53,440 nucleotides of DNA. Source: Oxalobacteraceae bacterium (GTDB lineage: Bacteria; Pseudomonadota; Gammaproteobacteria; Burkholderiales; Burkholderiaceae_D). A program made the translations under genes and the position numbers. How positions within the stretch are numbered: the stretch's first letter is position 1; every line of letters starts with the position of its first letter. Below the pieces are notes generated by a model that did no database searches, had not been told where the DNA came from, and saw nothing but the letters and a program-made list of their open reading frames with translations. Shown here piece after piece: positions 1 to 9,400 of this stretch. The stretch lies in assembly GCA_900299005.1 (NCBI GenBank), contig OMID01000111.1:1-53440 (forward strand), given 5' to 3'.

Positions 1-908
1 GTGTCAGTGGCGGTAACGCCGGTCAAGGCCGACTTGGCATTAATTGCAGCCACGGCGTTTTTACGAGAGATCGATGTGTCGGTCGAGGTTGCAAATGAAT
101 CGGTAGTCACACCATTAATGGTCACCGTACCTGTAACAGAGGAAGCAGTCATCTTGGAGCCAGACACCGTGTTGTGGCTTGCCTTGGCATAGACACCACT
201 CTGATCGGCCACCTTATTGATAGCGGCTGCTTTGGCGATTGCACTGGCAGCTGCCTGACTAGAAGAGGCATTGTCATCTAGTGCCAATGAAGCACCAACA
301 GCGATACCATTCAGGAACAAGGCAGCCGCAGAAAGTGCATCGAACGCTGCACCCGTGCTGAACGTGCCGTTCGATGAGTTCATCGCATTACGCGATCCGA
401 TGCCAATATCTTTGGTACGGGCGGAACCAAAGCCCATTTTTATCGTGTCGCCAGAGTTCGAGCCACTTTGCACAAAAATATTCTGGGCGCTGCCATCGAG
501 CAGCTTGATGTTATTGTGGTTAGTTTTCAGCGCGATGTCATCGATCTGGCTCCGCAGCTGCGAAACTTCGAGCTGGATGGAGGAGCGATCCGATGAATTA
601 ACCGTGCCCGTCGCTGATTGCACGGCGAGTTCACGCATGCGCTGAAGAATATCCGTCACGCTGCCATAGGCGCCCTCAGCGGTTTGAGTCATCGAAATTG
701 CATCATTCGTGTTTTGAATCGCCTTGGCGATGCCCATCACCTGGGAAGTCATACGGTTCGTGATGGCAAGACCCGCCGCATCATCCTTGGCGCTATTGAT
801 GCGCTTGCCAGTCGACAAGCGCTCCATCGCAGTGCTGAGTGCCAGGCCGCTGCTGCGCAAAGACTCCTGGGCAACCATGGACTTGATATTGGTGTTGACT
901 ACAGACAT
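1..908 (-). CDS. Flagellin (C-terminus outside window)
   Basis: This is a structural subunit of the flagellar filament, exported by the flagellar type III system. The N-terminal D0/D1 helices are clear: MSVVNTNIKSMVAQ, a LSTGKRINSAKDDAAGLAI segment, and RMRELAVQ near residue 88. After about residue 185 the chain enters a hypervariable domain with Flagellin_IN-type repeats (NGI, AIAKAAAINK, VTATDT). The same style recurs in the two other flagellins of the window. The ATG at 908 has a good ribosome site (GGAGG, 5 bases upstream). The gene runs off the left edge, so length and C-terminal D0 domain are unknown. It lies downstream of flaG on the same strand. I found no convincing promoter in the 100 bases upstream. 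Confidence 0.95.
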   Translation of the reverse strand, partial: MSVVNTNIKSMVAQESLRSSGLALSTAMERLSTGKRINSAKDDAAGLAITNRMTSQVMGIAKAIQNTNDAISMTQTAEGAYGSVTDILQRMRELAVQSATGTVNSSDRSSIQLEVSQLRSQIDDIALKTNHNNIKLLDGSAQNIFVQSGSNSGDTIKMGFGSARTKDIGIGSRNAMNSSNGTFSTGAAFDALSAAALFLNGIAVGASLALDDNASSSQAAASAIAKAAAINKVADQSGVYAKASHNTVSGSKMTASSVTGTVTINGVTTDSFATSTDTSISRKNAVAAINAKSALTGVTATD

Positions 909-1009
909 AAAGACCTCCGTAAAAATTTAATATTTGTTGCTGCTACTTGCTATGGTTGCCACTTGTTGCTTTTGCTCAGAGTACATTGCCCGGCTCGGCA
1001 ATTAAAAAG

Positions 1010-1372
1010 CTACACACCCTTATCTACTAAAAAGCCTTTGAGCTGCTCGATTCGGTGTGCGAATTGGACGAATTCTTCGCTGGGGATTTGGCGGACAATT
1101 TCTCCGGTGTCTTGTTTTTTGACCTGAATGATTGGCATTCCCAGTGTTTCATCGATTGAGAAATTCAGATTTCTTCCGCCATCGCGCATCTGCTCATTAA
1201 TCAGGCCTAGGGTATGCGACAGATTTTTTCTCAGATTATCGATGTCAGACGTGGAGATTTCGCGTGGCTTCGGAGTTTCTTCAAGCTTCGGGGGCTGCGA
1301 AGCAGTAGTGCTCCGACGCCCAGTAGGCGTTGCGGGCTCACCTGTCCTTAATTGTGGGGACTTAATATCCAT
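1010..1372 (-). CDS. flaG: FlaG family flagellar protein
   Basis: FlaG proteins are small flagellar accessory proteins that influence filament length. The last 75 residues have the family pattern: a helix with NLSHTLGLINEQMR, then LNFSIDETLGMPIIQVKK and TGEIVRQIPSEEFV. The first 40 residues are Pro/Thr-rich and not conserved. The ATG at 1372 is preferred because a GGAG lies 9 bases upstream; an in-frame GTG at 1387 has none. The gene sits between fliD and a flagellin on the same strand, the usual neighbourhood for flaG, although the order is reversed from the common flagellin-flaG-fliD. Confidence 0.92.
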   Translation of the reverse strand: MDIKSPQLRTGEPATPTGRRSTTASQPPKLEETPKPREISTSDIDNLRKNLSHTLGLINEQMRDGGRNLNFSIDETLGMPIIQVKKQDTGEIVRQIPSEEFVQFAHRIEQLKGFLVDKGV

Positions 1373-1387
1373 GGTCGTCATCTCCAC

Positions 1388-1579
1388 TTATCGGGAAATC
1401 CTTATTTCAATTAGTGCAATAATTTCCGACACTGTTTGAGAATTTTCTGGTATCGGCATATCTTTGCCGCCTGATTCTGGTGCGCCCGGCAAACTCTTGC
1501 CGCCGCCTTCAGGAGGTTTATCGTCCAGACCCCTTGGAACTTTAGGGACGTAGTTGAAAAATCTGCTACGGAGTAGCAA
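1388..1579 (-). CDS. Small hypothetical protein upstream of flaG
   Basis: This is a possible 63-residue protein between fliD and flaG. It has two similar short motifs, GGGKSLP and SGGKDMP, in a Pro/Gly-rich middle, and a hydrophobic end (SEIIALIEIRI). It resembles the Pro/Gly-rich leaders found on some FlaG proteins. Its stop codon lies just before the flaG start. The only start in frame near 1579 is TTG and no ribosome site is visible. It may be a non-coding leader or an extension lost from flaG by frameshift rather than a separate gene. Confidence 0.35.
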   Translation of the reverse strand: MLLRSRFFNYVPKVPRGLDDKPPEGGGKSLPGAPESGGKDMPIPENSQTVSEIIALIEIRISR

Positions 1580-1901
1580 AAATATTTGCTTAAATATTAA
1601 TTTTTAGGGGGCGCGCGACGAGACCTGTCCGCTTGCCCTCACGGCGGCGCGCTAAGTGCGGGTCATTGATTGGCTTTGGATTGGAAAAAAGACTTGCTCA
1701 AGAAAACTGCAAAGTGCAGTTGGGCTTGTCGGCAGAGGAGCGCGGAATCAGTGTCGGAGAATTTTCGGTCGTCCCACGGAAGTGACGGCGGCAATCTTTT
1801 TGCCTGAAATGTCGTTAGGGCACTTTGACGGTGCCAAAGTGCTGGCACGCCAGTTGGATCGGCGAAAAAATGCTGGCGAGTAGGCCGCGGAAGGCTAAAA
1901 A
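1580..1901. other. Intergenic gap between fliD and flaG region
   Basis: No gene, terminator or functional promoter is visible in this 322-base stretch. The plus strand carries TGGCACGCCAGTTGGA near 1851, a near-match to a -24/-12 promoter. It lacks the essential C of the -12 GC and has no gene downstream, so it is not called. Confidence 0.6.
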
Positions 1902-4016
1902 TTATTTATTTGTATACATCGCCATCATTCCGTCGAATGTGGATTTCAGTGATGTCTTCTGGGAATTTATACTGCCTACCAAACTGTCCATGGACGCAAA
2001 TTGTTTCGTGTAGCGTTCAAGCAGCGAGCTTAGGCGTACCTCAAGTTTGCTCAGGTCGCCCTGAAGCTTCGTGTTTTGCGTTGTCGCATTCTGACTTTGC
2101 TGAACAAGTGGACCGTTGGAGCCAAGTAGCTGTGTGATTTTTCGAAAAGCATCTCCAGCGATACCAGCAGGGCGCGAGCTGTAAGCGCCCAGCTTGTCAA
2201 AACCCCCGGTCAAAGTTTTCACGATATCGTCAAAATTATTATTAATTACGGTATCGAGTTTGGCGCTATCGAGTGACATCACACCTTTCTGATCGATACT
2301 TAACCCCAGCTGAGAGAGGGTGCTGATGCCGCCGCTGGCAGTCGACGATTTTCCCAGTACGACAGACCGAACCTGCATCTGTACCATGCGGATAATGTTA
2401 TTACCTACCAAGGTGCCGCCATATGTTTCCAGTGTGGATTTTGGATTGGTGGTCTCCGAAACGATATTGTTGAAATCATTGTAGGCAGTCACCAGATCGT
2501 TCAGCTTGGTTTGGAGATCGGTGGTGTTTCTTTTGATCGATATGGTCGCAGCTTGAGTTGTTGTTGATTTTAGGTCGAGAACGACACCAGGTATGATGTC
2601 GGATATCGTGTTGGATTTTCTTACGTAATCCATGCCGTCGACACTGACACGCGTGTCAGATGCCGCTGAAACGATACCAAAGTTTAATGAGGTGGCGGAG
2701 TCTGATGACACGGTAAAGGTTTCGTTTGCTCCCGCTGCGCCGCTGATCAATATTTTATAAGGCGCGTCGCTACCGTCATTGACTAAGCTGGCATCAAATC
2801 CGAGATTGGATGCCTGGATCGCTCTAACCAGACCCGCAGGAGTATCACTGTAGCTAGTCTTGACAAGTGCTGGGCTTGCAATTGATCGGCCTGAAGCTGA
2901 TCTGAATTCGAGATTGCCATTCGTCACGCTGACACTGAGGTCTTCGGTCCCCTCAAGTAAACGCAGTTGCATTTGGAGATTTTCCGCCAGTGACTCCAGC
3001 GTGGGCTGAGACGGTACTGGCGCCAAATTGAGTGTCTTGCCATCAACGCTGATTGAAAAATCACTGAAATCGCTCGTGGAGGGTTTGGTACCAAATTGGG
3101 CGCCGATAATTTGGTTATCAACGGATGTGCCTTTGCTGGCGCCGCTATCAAGATTGATGGTCGCACTTTGCGAAAATTTGGCATCACTGACAACTCTTGA
3201 GGCAGAAGCAGATCTGACTGCGATAGTGTTACCGGGCTCCAATGTGACAGACAGATCGTCCGAACCATCTCTTGAGCGAAGCTGCGACTGTAAATCGGTT
3301 GCCAGCTCCGCGAGCGTAGTGCCAGATGGAGAGGGAGTAATACTAAATGTCTTTCCGTCCACCGTTACTGAAAAATTCTTGAAATCAGTTTTAGAAGGTT
3401 TTGTGCCAAAACTCAAACCGCTGACCGAACTGGCGTTATTGCTCGAATAAAAGTCAGTCCCGGTGCTGACACCTGTGTTGGAGCCATTAATGGTGATTGA
3501 GAACGGATTGCCATTATTTAAAGAAGTAGTGTCCGCTGCAAAACCCTGAGAACTACTCTTTTGCGCTTGCGATAGCGAGGCTACCTGAATGCTGTGATTT
3601 CCAACTTGAGCGGTGTTGGATGCCGTCGCGGTCACTGCCGTTTCATTATTGCTCGATGCGTTAGTCGAATTAAAGCTGCTTCTGTCCTTGATTGCACTGA
3701 GCTTGGTTTTGAGCTCAGACATCATGAACATGACTGCAGAAAGGCCGCTGATTTTGGCGTCGTTTTTTTGTATCTTTGCATTTATTTCAGCTTTTTTGGG
3801 TGCGCCCTCTGCGTCGACCAAGCTCTGAGCAAGCGTGGAGAGATCAACGCCAGAGCCCGCACCTAGTGACTTGAGCGTGGCTTGCGCCGCCGCTTTTTTT
3901 TGAGCGGCAATTTGGGATGCTGTTGAGATGGCGGTCCCCGCCGACGATCCGGTGCCGCTGCTGGAGGTGGCCGCTGTTCCTGACGGACTAGTCGTAGATA
4001 TTGTTGATGTGGCCAT
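1902..4016 (-). CDS. fliD: Flagellar filament cap FliD (HAP2)
   Basis: FliD caps the growing filament and folds exported flagellin into it. The 704-residue product has a Ser/Thr-rich leader of about 45 residues. A classic FliD N-terminus follows (SLGAGSGVDLSTLAQSLVDAE, residues 50-70), then a C-terminal part with VTAYNDFNNIVSET, a GxLVGNN segment and the final helical region (LERYTKQFASMDSLV). It is longer than usual. The extra length includes two copies of one domain at about residues 203-288 and 308-392, each starting GTKPS and containing DGKT and DLSV. A -24/-12 promoter lies at 4178-4193. The gene is followed on the same strand by the flaG region. Confidence 0.95.
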   Translation of the reverse strand: MATSTISTTSPSGTAATSSSGTGSSAGTAISTASQIAAQKKAAAQATLKSLGAGSGVDLSTLAQSLVDAEGAPKKAEINAKIQKNDAKISGLSAVMFMMSELKTKLSAIKDRSSFNSTNASSNNETAVTATASNTAQVGNHSIQVASLSQAQKSSSQGFAADTTSLNNGNPFSITINGSNTGVSTGTDFYSSNNASSVSGLSFGTKPSKTDFKNFSVTVDGKTFSITPSPSGTTLAELATDLQSQLRSRDGSDDLSVTLEPGNTIAVRSASASRVVSDAKFSQSATINLDSGASKGTSVDNQIIGAQFGTKPSTSDFSDFSISVDGKTLNLAPVPSQPTLESLAENLQMQLRLLEGTEDLSVSVTNGNLEFRSASGRSIASPALVKTSYSDTPAGLVRAIQASNLGFDASLVNDGSDAPYKILISGAAGANETFTVSSDSATSLNFGIVSAASDTRVSVDGMDYVRKSNTISDIIPGVVLDLKSTTTQAATISIKRNTTDLQTKLNDLVTAYNDFNNIVSETTNPKSTLETYGGTLVGNNIIRMVQMQVRSVVLGKSSTASGGISTLSQLGLSIDQKGVMSLDSAKLDTVINNNFDDIVKTLTGGFDKLGAYSSRPAGIAGDAFRKITQLLGSNGPLVQQSQNATTQNTKLQGDLSKLEVRLSSLLERYTKQFASMDSLVGSINSQKTSLKSTFDGMMAMYTNK
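2841..3410 (-). repeat. Internal domain duplication in fliD
   Basis: Residues about 203-288 and 308-392 of FliD are diverged copies of the same domain. Both begin with FGTKPS, followed by DF..FS.(T/S)VDGKT, then TL..LA..LQ.QLR, then (D/E)DLSV, then a RSAS segment. The period is about 105 residues. This is seen directly in the translation. I infer that the duplication enlarges the exposed part of the cap. Confidence 0.8.
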
Positions 4017-4177
4017 AACCAGTCTCTTTATTCAAAATTTCCGGATTCCCGATGTCAGATTCGGCCCCGCCGCGTTTTTCTTTAGCAGCAAATAAAAAAA
4101 CGAAGCTTGTTGTTGCGACGGTAGTCGCCTGGGCCGCGACCCTGGCTTTTGGGTTCGTTTGCTTGGTTGGAGGCTCC

Positions 4178-4193
4178 AGCAAAATGAGCGCCA
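4178..4193 (-). promoter_or_regulatory. Probable sigma-54 (-24/-12) promoter of fliD
   Basis: On the minus strand this reads TGGCGCTCATTTTGCT. The invariant GG and GC are 10 bases apart and TTGCT is intact. It lies about 160 bases upstream of the fliD start, so the leader would be long. The rest of the 301-base gap between pseB and fliD shows nothing else. Confidence 0.6.
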
Positions 4194-4317
4194 CGAGCCA
4201 GCGCGACCGCGGGCAAGGCGGCCCCAGCGCGGCAAGGGGCAATTTGATCGGGCCTCTTAGTCCCTCGATTCACATTTTCGGGTGCTGACATTTTTTGCAA
4301 TCAATGTTAATTAGACA

Positions 4318-5358
4318 TCACGTAGGAACAAACAGGGGGTTAACGTGCGTTCGAATAAGCGAGCGAATTTGCTCAACTGTCAGAAACTCCGAGTTGTTGC
4401 TCGAATTATAAGAAAATCCATCGGGGACTTTAGTTGCCTTCCGATGCGCGACATAGCTGTCGATAAGCGTTTTATTAAAGGGTAGTACTGCGAAATACTG
4501 GCCGATATCAACGGTGTTCCCGCTGTCGCTCGGGGTAATCATCTCCTCATGGATCTTCTCCCCCGGCCGGATGCCGACAATCTCATGACGACAGCTGGGC
4601 GCAATAGCCTCTGCAACATCAGAGATTCGGTAAGAGGGTATCTTGGGTACAAAGATCTCGCTGCCCAAGGCATATTCAAGCGCCCACAGCACCATCTCCA
4701 CCCCTTCATCCAGCGAGATATTAAAGCGCGTCATATTCGGGTCTGTGATCGGCAACACGCCCGATGGGGCTTTGTTCAGAAAGAACGGGATGACAGAGCC
4801 TCGCGAGCCCATGACATTGCCGTACCTGACCACAGATAAGCGGATGTCCCGGTTGCCTCGAAAATTATTCGCAGCCACGAACAGCTTGTCGCTGCAAAGC
4901 TTGGTTGCTCCATACAGATTGATGGGGGCGGCGGCTTTGTCAGTCGAGAGGGCGACCACGCGTTTAACGCCGGCATCCAGACTGCCCTCAATGACATTTT
5001 GTGCACCCAGAATATTGGTCTTGATGAACTCAAAAGGGTTGTACTCAGCGGCCGGCACTTGCTTGAGCGCGGCGGCATGAACCACGGTATCAATACCTTC
5101 CAGCGCTCGGCGTAGGCGGTCGGCATCACGGACATCGCCTAAAAAGAATCGCAGCGCCGGGTAGTGGGACTCCGGGAATTCCTGGGCCATCTCAAATTGT
5201 TTGAGCTCGTCGCGACTGAATACCACCAGCCGTTTCACGCGTGGGCAGTGTTCAAGAATTGTCCGCACAAAGGCCTTGCCAAACGATCCGGTACCTCCGG
5301 TAACCAGAATCGACATATCCCAAATGTCTCGGTCTTCTAATCTTTTTTTGACGTTCAT
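4318..5358 (-). CDS. pseB: UDP-GlcNAc 4,6-dehydratase (inverting), PseB-like
   Basis: PseB is a short-chain dehydrogenase/reductase that performs the first step of CMP-pseudaminic acid synthesis, commonly used to glycosylate flagellins. The 346-residue product has the NAD-binding GGTGSFG near residues 21-27 and the catalytic regions STDK (138-141) and YGATK (149-153), as in characterised PseB. The ATG at 5358 is chosen because the dehydrogenase fold begins soon after it. An ATG at 5316 is also possible, and the open frame continues upstream to 5556 without a ribosome site or conserved residues. The remaining pse genes are not in this window, so the sugar product is inferred. The position beside fliD and a flagellin supports flagellin modification. 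Confidence 0.88.
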   Translation of the reverse strand: MNVKKRLEDRDIWDMSILVTGGTGSFGKAFVRTILEHCPRVKRLVVFSRDELKQFEMAQEFPESHYPALRFFLGDVRDADRLRRALEGIDTVVHAAALKQVPAAEYNPFEFIKTNILGAQNVIEGSLDAGVKRVVALSTDKAAAPINLYGATKLCSDKLFVAANNFRGNRDIRLSVVRYGNVMGSRGSVIPFFLNKAPSGVLPITDPNMTRFNISLDEGVEMVLWALEYALGSEIFVPKIPSYRISDVAEAIAPSCRHEIVGIRPGEKIHEEMITPSDSGNTVDIGQYFAVLPFNKTLIDSYVAHRKATKVPDGFSYNSSNNSEFLTVEQIRSLIRTHVNPLFVPT

Positions 5359-5786
5359 TGGCTTATCCCTAGTTTTTGTAACGCCAATAAAGCAGGAATT
5401 ATGCCTGTCGGGAATTAATGCCCGGTCTGCGGGCGGAAGGTGGTTGCCGCCAGTGACTTGCTTGCTCGGGGAGGTTACCTCGTAAAACCGCCTGATAAAT
5501 AGCGGATTTTTTAAGGCTTTTACGTCGACGGAGGAATGCGTTGGCCGCAGCGGCAAATGGGCGGCGGTGAATTGCCGCTGCCGATGGACTAAGCAACGCT
5601 GGGCGTGCTGTTTATTATTTTATTTGAAATGAAAATTAAATAAATGTTGGATTAATCGGCATTCATCCCCGAAAAGTTTAGCTTTTTTGACTGGCATTGC
5701 TCTTGCTTTACTGGTCCGTGCCCGATGTCCGGATTAATCCAGGACCATCGAAATTTGCCAGAAGCTATGTCTATAGGAGCTCAATT
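5359..5786. other. Divergent intergenic region pseB / TPR gene
   Basis: This is the 428-base spacer between the divergent pseB and the TPR-like gene. The right part is AT-rich and contains the sigma-54 promoter listed separately. No promoter for pseB could be recognised and no additional gene is supported. Confidence 0.6.
5692..5707 (+). promoter_or_regulatory. Sigma-54 (-24/-12) promoter of the TPR-like gene
   Basis: The sequence TGGCATTGCTCTTGCT matches the -24/-12 consensus with correct GG-to-GC spacing. It lies 80 bases before the ATG at 5787. Confidence 0.8.
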
Positions 5787-6245
5787 ATGCCGAACCTCGC
5801 ACAAGAACTGATTTCCCTCGCAGAAAGCGGCTACTCATTTAACACCTACCAGGTATCGCGCTTTTCGCCATCGGAAATCCGTCTCGCGATTCAGACCCTG
5901 ATGGGGGAGGACCGTGATGCGTTGGCGTATGCGCTAGGGGATGCGGGTTTGGCGCTGTATCCGGATAGCGAAGATATTCTTGCCATTACTGCATTGTTGG
6001 CAGTCGTCCGCGAGGACTGGCCCCAAGCCGTGGATTTGATTCGACAATTAATTGAGATGCAGGGCGACAGGGCAACCGTCTTCAGCTATTCCATGCTGAT
6101 TCGTTCACTTCGCTGCAATCTGGACCTGGCCGAATCGTTTGAGGCCGCGGGTATCGCGCTGGCCTTATTTCCCGACCATCCCGAATTGTTGAAAGAGTAT
6201 GACGCTCTGGCAGAGGCGCTTGGCCTCGGAGCGGTGCAGCGTTAA
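5787..6245 (+). CDS. TPR-like protein beside flagellin
   Basis: This 152-residue all-helical protein has no signal peptide or membrane segment. Several helix pairs look like degenerate tetratricopeptide units: ALAYALGDAGLALYPDSEDI, WPQAVDLIRQLIEMQGD, and LAESFEAAGIALALFPDHPE. The spacing of Ala, Leu and the DxxE ends is TPR-like. The ATG at 5787 follows TAGGAGC. Its own sigma-54 promoter and its place just upstream of the giant flagellin point to flagellar duty, perhaps as a chaperone or regulator. I do not recognise a named family. Confidence 0.75.
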   Translation: MPNLAQELISLAESGYSFNTYQVSRFSPSEIRLAIQTLMGEDRDALAYALGDAGLALYPDSEDILAITALLAVVREDWPQAVDLIRQLIEMQGDRATVFSYSMLIRSLRCNLDLAESFEAAGIALALFPDHPELLKEYDALAEALGLGAVQR

Positions 6246-6402
6246 CCGCATGGAAAGCATCAACGACTGGGTATTTGAAGGGCGATTTACGGGGTGGCAA
6301 ACCCCTGCCGGATTACCGACAGCAATTGCCGCCTCAACTAAGTGGGATGATGTTGCACTTCAGTAAATTATTTAAGTCATTGAATAAATTGAAGTTTTTT
6401 TC

Positions 6403-6418
6403 TGGCACATGAATTGCT
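6403..6418 (+). promoter_or_regulatory. Sigma-54 (-24/-12) promoter of the giant flagellin
   Basis: TGGCACATGAATTGCT is an essentially perfect -24/-12 promoter (TGGCAC, 6 bases, TTGCT less overlap). It lies 74 bases upstream of the flagellin ATG. Confidence 0.9.
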
Positions 6419-6491
6419 TTGGCTGATATAGCGGGGCACTACGCCCAAACTGAATTAGGCAGGACAAGGAAGCCGGAAGGAGAAACCGAGC

Positions 6492-9400
6492 ATGGCAGTC
6501 ATCAATACCAATGTGAAAGCGCTGTTCTCACAGTCAGCGCTCAAGCGCACGGAAGGGACGATGTCCAAGGCAATGGCACAGCTGTCGACAGGCAAGCGGA
6601 TCAATACCGCTGGCGACGACGCGGCCGGTCTGGCGATCGCGACCCGGATGACCCACCAGATCCGGAGCCTAAATCAGGCGATACGGAATGCAGGTGACGG
6701 CATCTCTCTGATCCAGACGGCCGAAGGGGCGACCAACGAGATCACAGACATGATGCAACGCATGCGCGAGCTCGCTGTCCAGGCGGTCAACGACACCAAT
6801 GACAATCCTCAGCGCAGCTATCTTGATCTGGAATTCCAGCAGCTCAAAGCGGAGATCGTCCACATTGCCGAATCGACCCAATGGAATGGCTTCAATGTGC
6901 TGGATGGCACCGCGGGTGAGCGCGTGGGCGAGATGCCGGTGTACAAGACAACCTCTGTTAGTCAGCTATCGGATGTGTTTATCAATCCCACCACCGTCAG
7001 GACCATCTCTGGTGCCGATGCCGGTGAAGTTCAGGTGGTTGAATTCACTGGTCCGGTGACGGACGGCAAAGTCAATGTGGCGGGTGTGGATATCGATATC
7101 AGTGCTGTTGAAGCAGCCTCCATGTCGACCTTTGTCGCCAAGATCAAGTCAGAACTTGAAAAAACCGATGCTTTTGATCCGACCAAGTCGGGACGTACGA
7201 TTGCCCAAACGACGGTGGCTGGTAAAGAGCGTCTGACCATTACGTACGCTGCCAGCGATGGCGATATTGGCGATATCGTCATCAGCGATAGTGGCACCGG
7301 CGTGAGCACGGCGATGCAGGCCCAGCCTCGCAAGGCCGTGACAATGACCACGGAAAATTTTGAATCTAATGGAGGTTTCCTCAAGAGCGGTTCGCTGAGT
7401 TTTACGGTCGATACCGCTGGTGCAGTGAAGGCTTCCTTCCTGACGGTGGACAATCAGACATTCACGTTGACAGGCACCTCAGATCCAACAAACGGAACAA
7501 TTACCTTCGATAGCACGGTGGGGCAGAATCGCCATATTTTCTCTGGCAATCTGGTGTACACGCTCAAAGATTCGGCCGAGAATGTATTGGATGTTTCCAG
7601 TCGCGCCATCGGATTGTCCGTCGCAGTTGATGGTGGTGTGCCTGCACTGCGCGCTGGAGACCTTCGTATCAATGGTATTGATATTGGTGCTTCCTACGCG
7701 TCTGACGACAAGCTCTCACCGGTCAATAATGCAGCGGGTAGTGCGATTGCCAAGGCCGCAGCAATCAATCGGGCTGCAGTTAGCCTGGGCGCGGACGTTG
7801 GTGAGATTCAGACGCTCACATTTACCGGCGTGCCCAAGCCGGGCACCATCGTGGTGGGTGGCGTCAGTGTGCAGATCACTGCTGCAGAGACAACGTCTTC
7901 GCTGGTGACAGCGAAGATCGCCGCAACCCTCAAAGCCAGTAGTGTCTACGGCCCGACAAGTAACCGAATCTTGAGCTACGCACCTGGCGGCTCCACCATC
8001 AAAATTGAGTTCCCCACTTCGGATCGAGACGTGCCGAGCACGACCGTTGCTCCTGGAACGACGGGCATGTCGGCCATTGTCGATGTGGCGCAGGAATTTG
8101 CGACCGTGCGACCGGGGACGGGTGTATTTGCCAAGGTCAATGAAAATGTCTTCACGGGCCGCGCCATGAGTGCAGAGTCCGTGGTGTCTGGTACGGTCTT
8201 CATCAATGGCTATGCGTCCGCCGATATCACGACAGTGCTCAACAATACGCGTGCGACACGCCAGCAGGTGGTTGATGCGATCAACAGAATTACGGCAAAG
8301 ACAGGTGTGAAGGCAGTCGATACGGGTTATGACTCAAAAGGTATTACGCTGTTAGCAGCCGATGGCCGCAACATTGAGGTTAGGTTTGAAACCAGTGCCA
8401 ACGCCGATTTGTTCGGTCAAAGAGTTGGCCTGCGCGAGGGTGTACATACGGGCACTTATTCGCTCGAATCGAAGATTGAGGCCCCTGTCGTACTGTCTGC
8501 TGCCACCACAGGAGATATCTCTCGCACGGGTCTCATCGAGGGTAATTTCACCAAGAATCAGTCGGTATTCAATACCAGTGTGCGCGACAAGGTCGAGGCG
8601 CCTGTCGCCCAAACAGAATCGCTGTTGTTCAAAGGTCCGATTGGCGCCGATGATACCTATTCTGCAACGATTAACGGCACAACGTTTACCAGCACAAAGG
8701 CTACGCGCTTGGCCCTTGGTGTCTTGCACGATCCGCAATCAGTTCGTGACGATCTGATCGATCAGGTGAATCAGAAGACCACGCTTGGCGTGGTGGCGTC
8801 GGAAGGACGCACGGTGGGAGAGCTACTGCTGACGGCCTCGGTCGCCGGCACGCCATTCACCCTGTCGTCTGACAAGGGTGATACCAATACCGGCACGGTG
8901 TCTCAGTTCACGGTGGAGGCCAACCAATCCGCACAGTTCAAACCATTGAACGTCGACGATCTGACGATCAATGGCGTGAAGATTCGCGCAACGACAACAG
9001 CGGACGATACCAAATCGAGCATCGTGGCCGCCAGCAGCGACCGCAGTGCCAGCGCTATTGCGATTGCTGCCGCAATTAATTCGTCCAGCAGTGAGACTGG
9101 CGTTCGCGCTCTGGCCAATCCGCTGGTCAGCAAGGGGCTGACAACGACCACGGCCTTACCCGAGACCAGTCCGTCGGGCAAAACCTATAACTTGTACATC
9201 AATGGCATTACGGTACCGGTCGTGCTGGTCAAAGATGAAACCGGCACAGCACGTCGCGAAAAGGTGGTTGAAGCCATCAACCAGCGCACGGGCCAGCATG
9301 GCATCACCGCAGTAGATAACGGCAGTGGGGTCACTTTAACCTCTGACGGACGTAATTTCTCGGTCTGGTTTGATTCAAACCAGAAGGACCTGAGCGCATC

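Noticed and set aside
950-985. TGGCAACCATAGCA on the minus strand upstream of the first flagellin, as a -24/-12 promoter
   Set aside because: The GG-to-GC distance is two bases too short for sigma-54.
1851-1866. TGGCACGCCAGTTGGA as a plus-strand sigma-54 promoter
   Set aside because: The -12 element has GG instead of GC and no plus-strand gene follows.
5359-5556. N-terminal extension of PseB by 66 residues
   Set aside because: It has no ribosome site and no conserved sequence, and PseB proteins normally begin just before the Rossmann motif.
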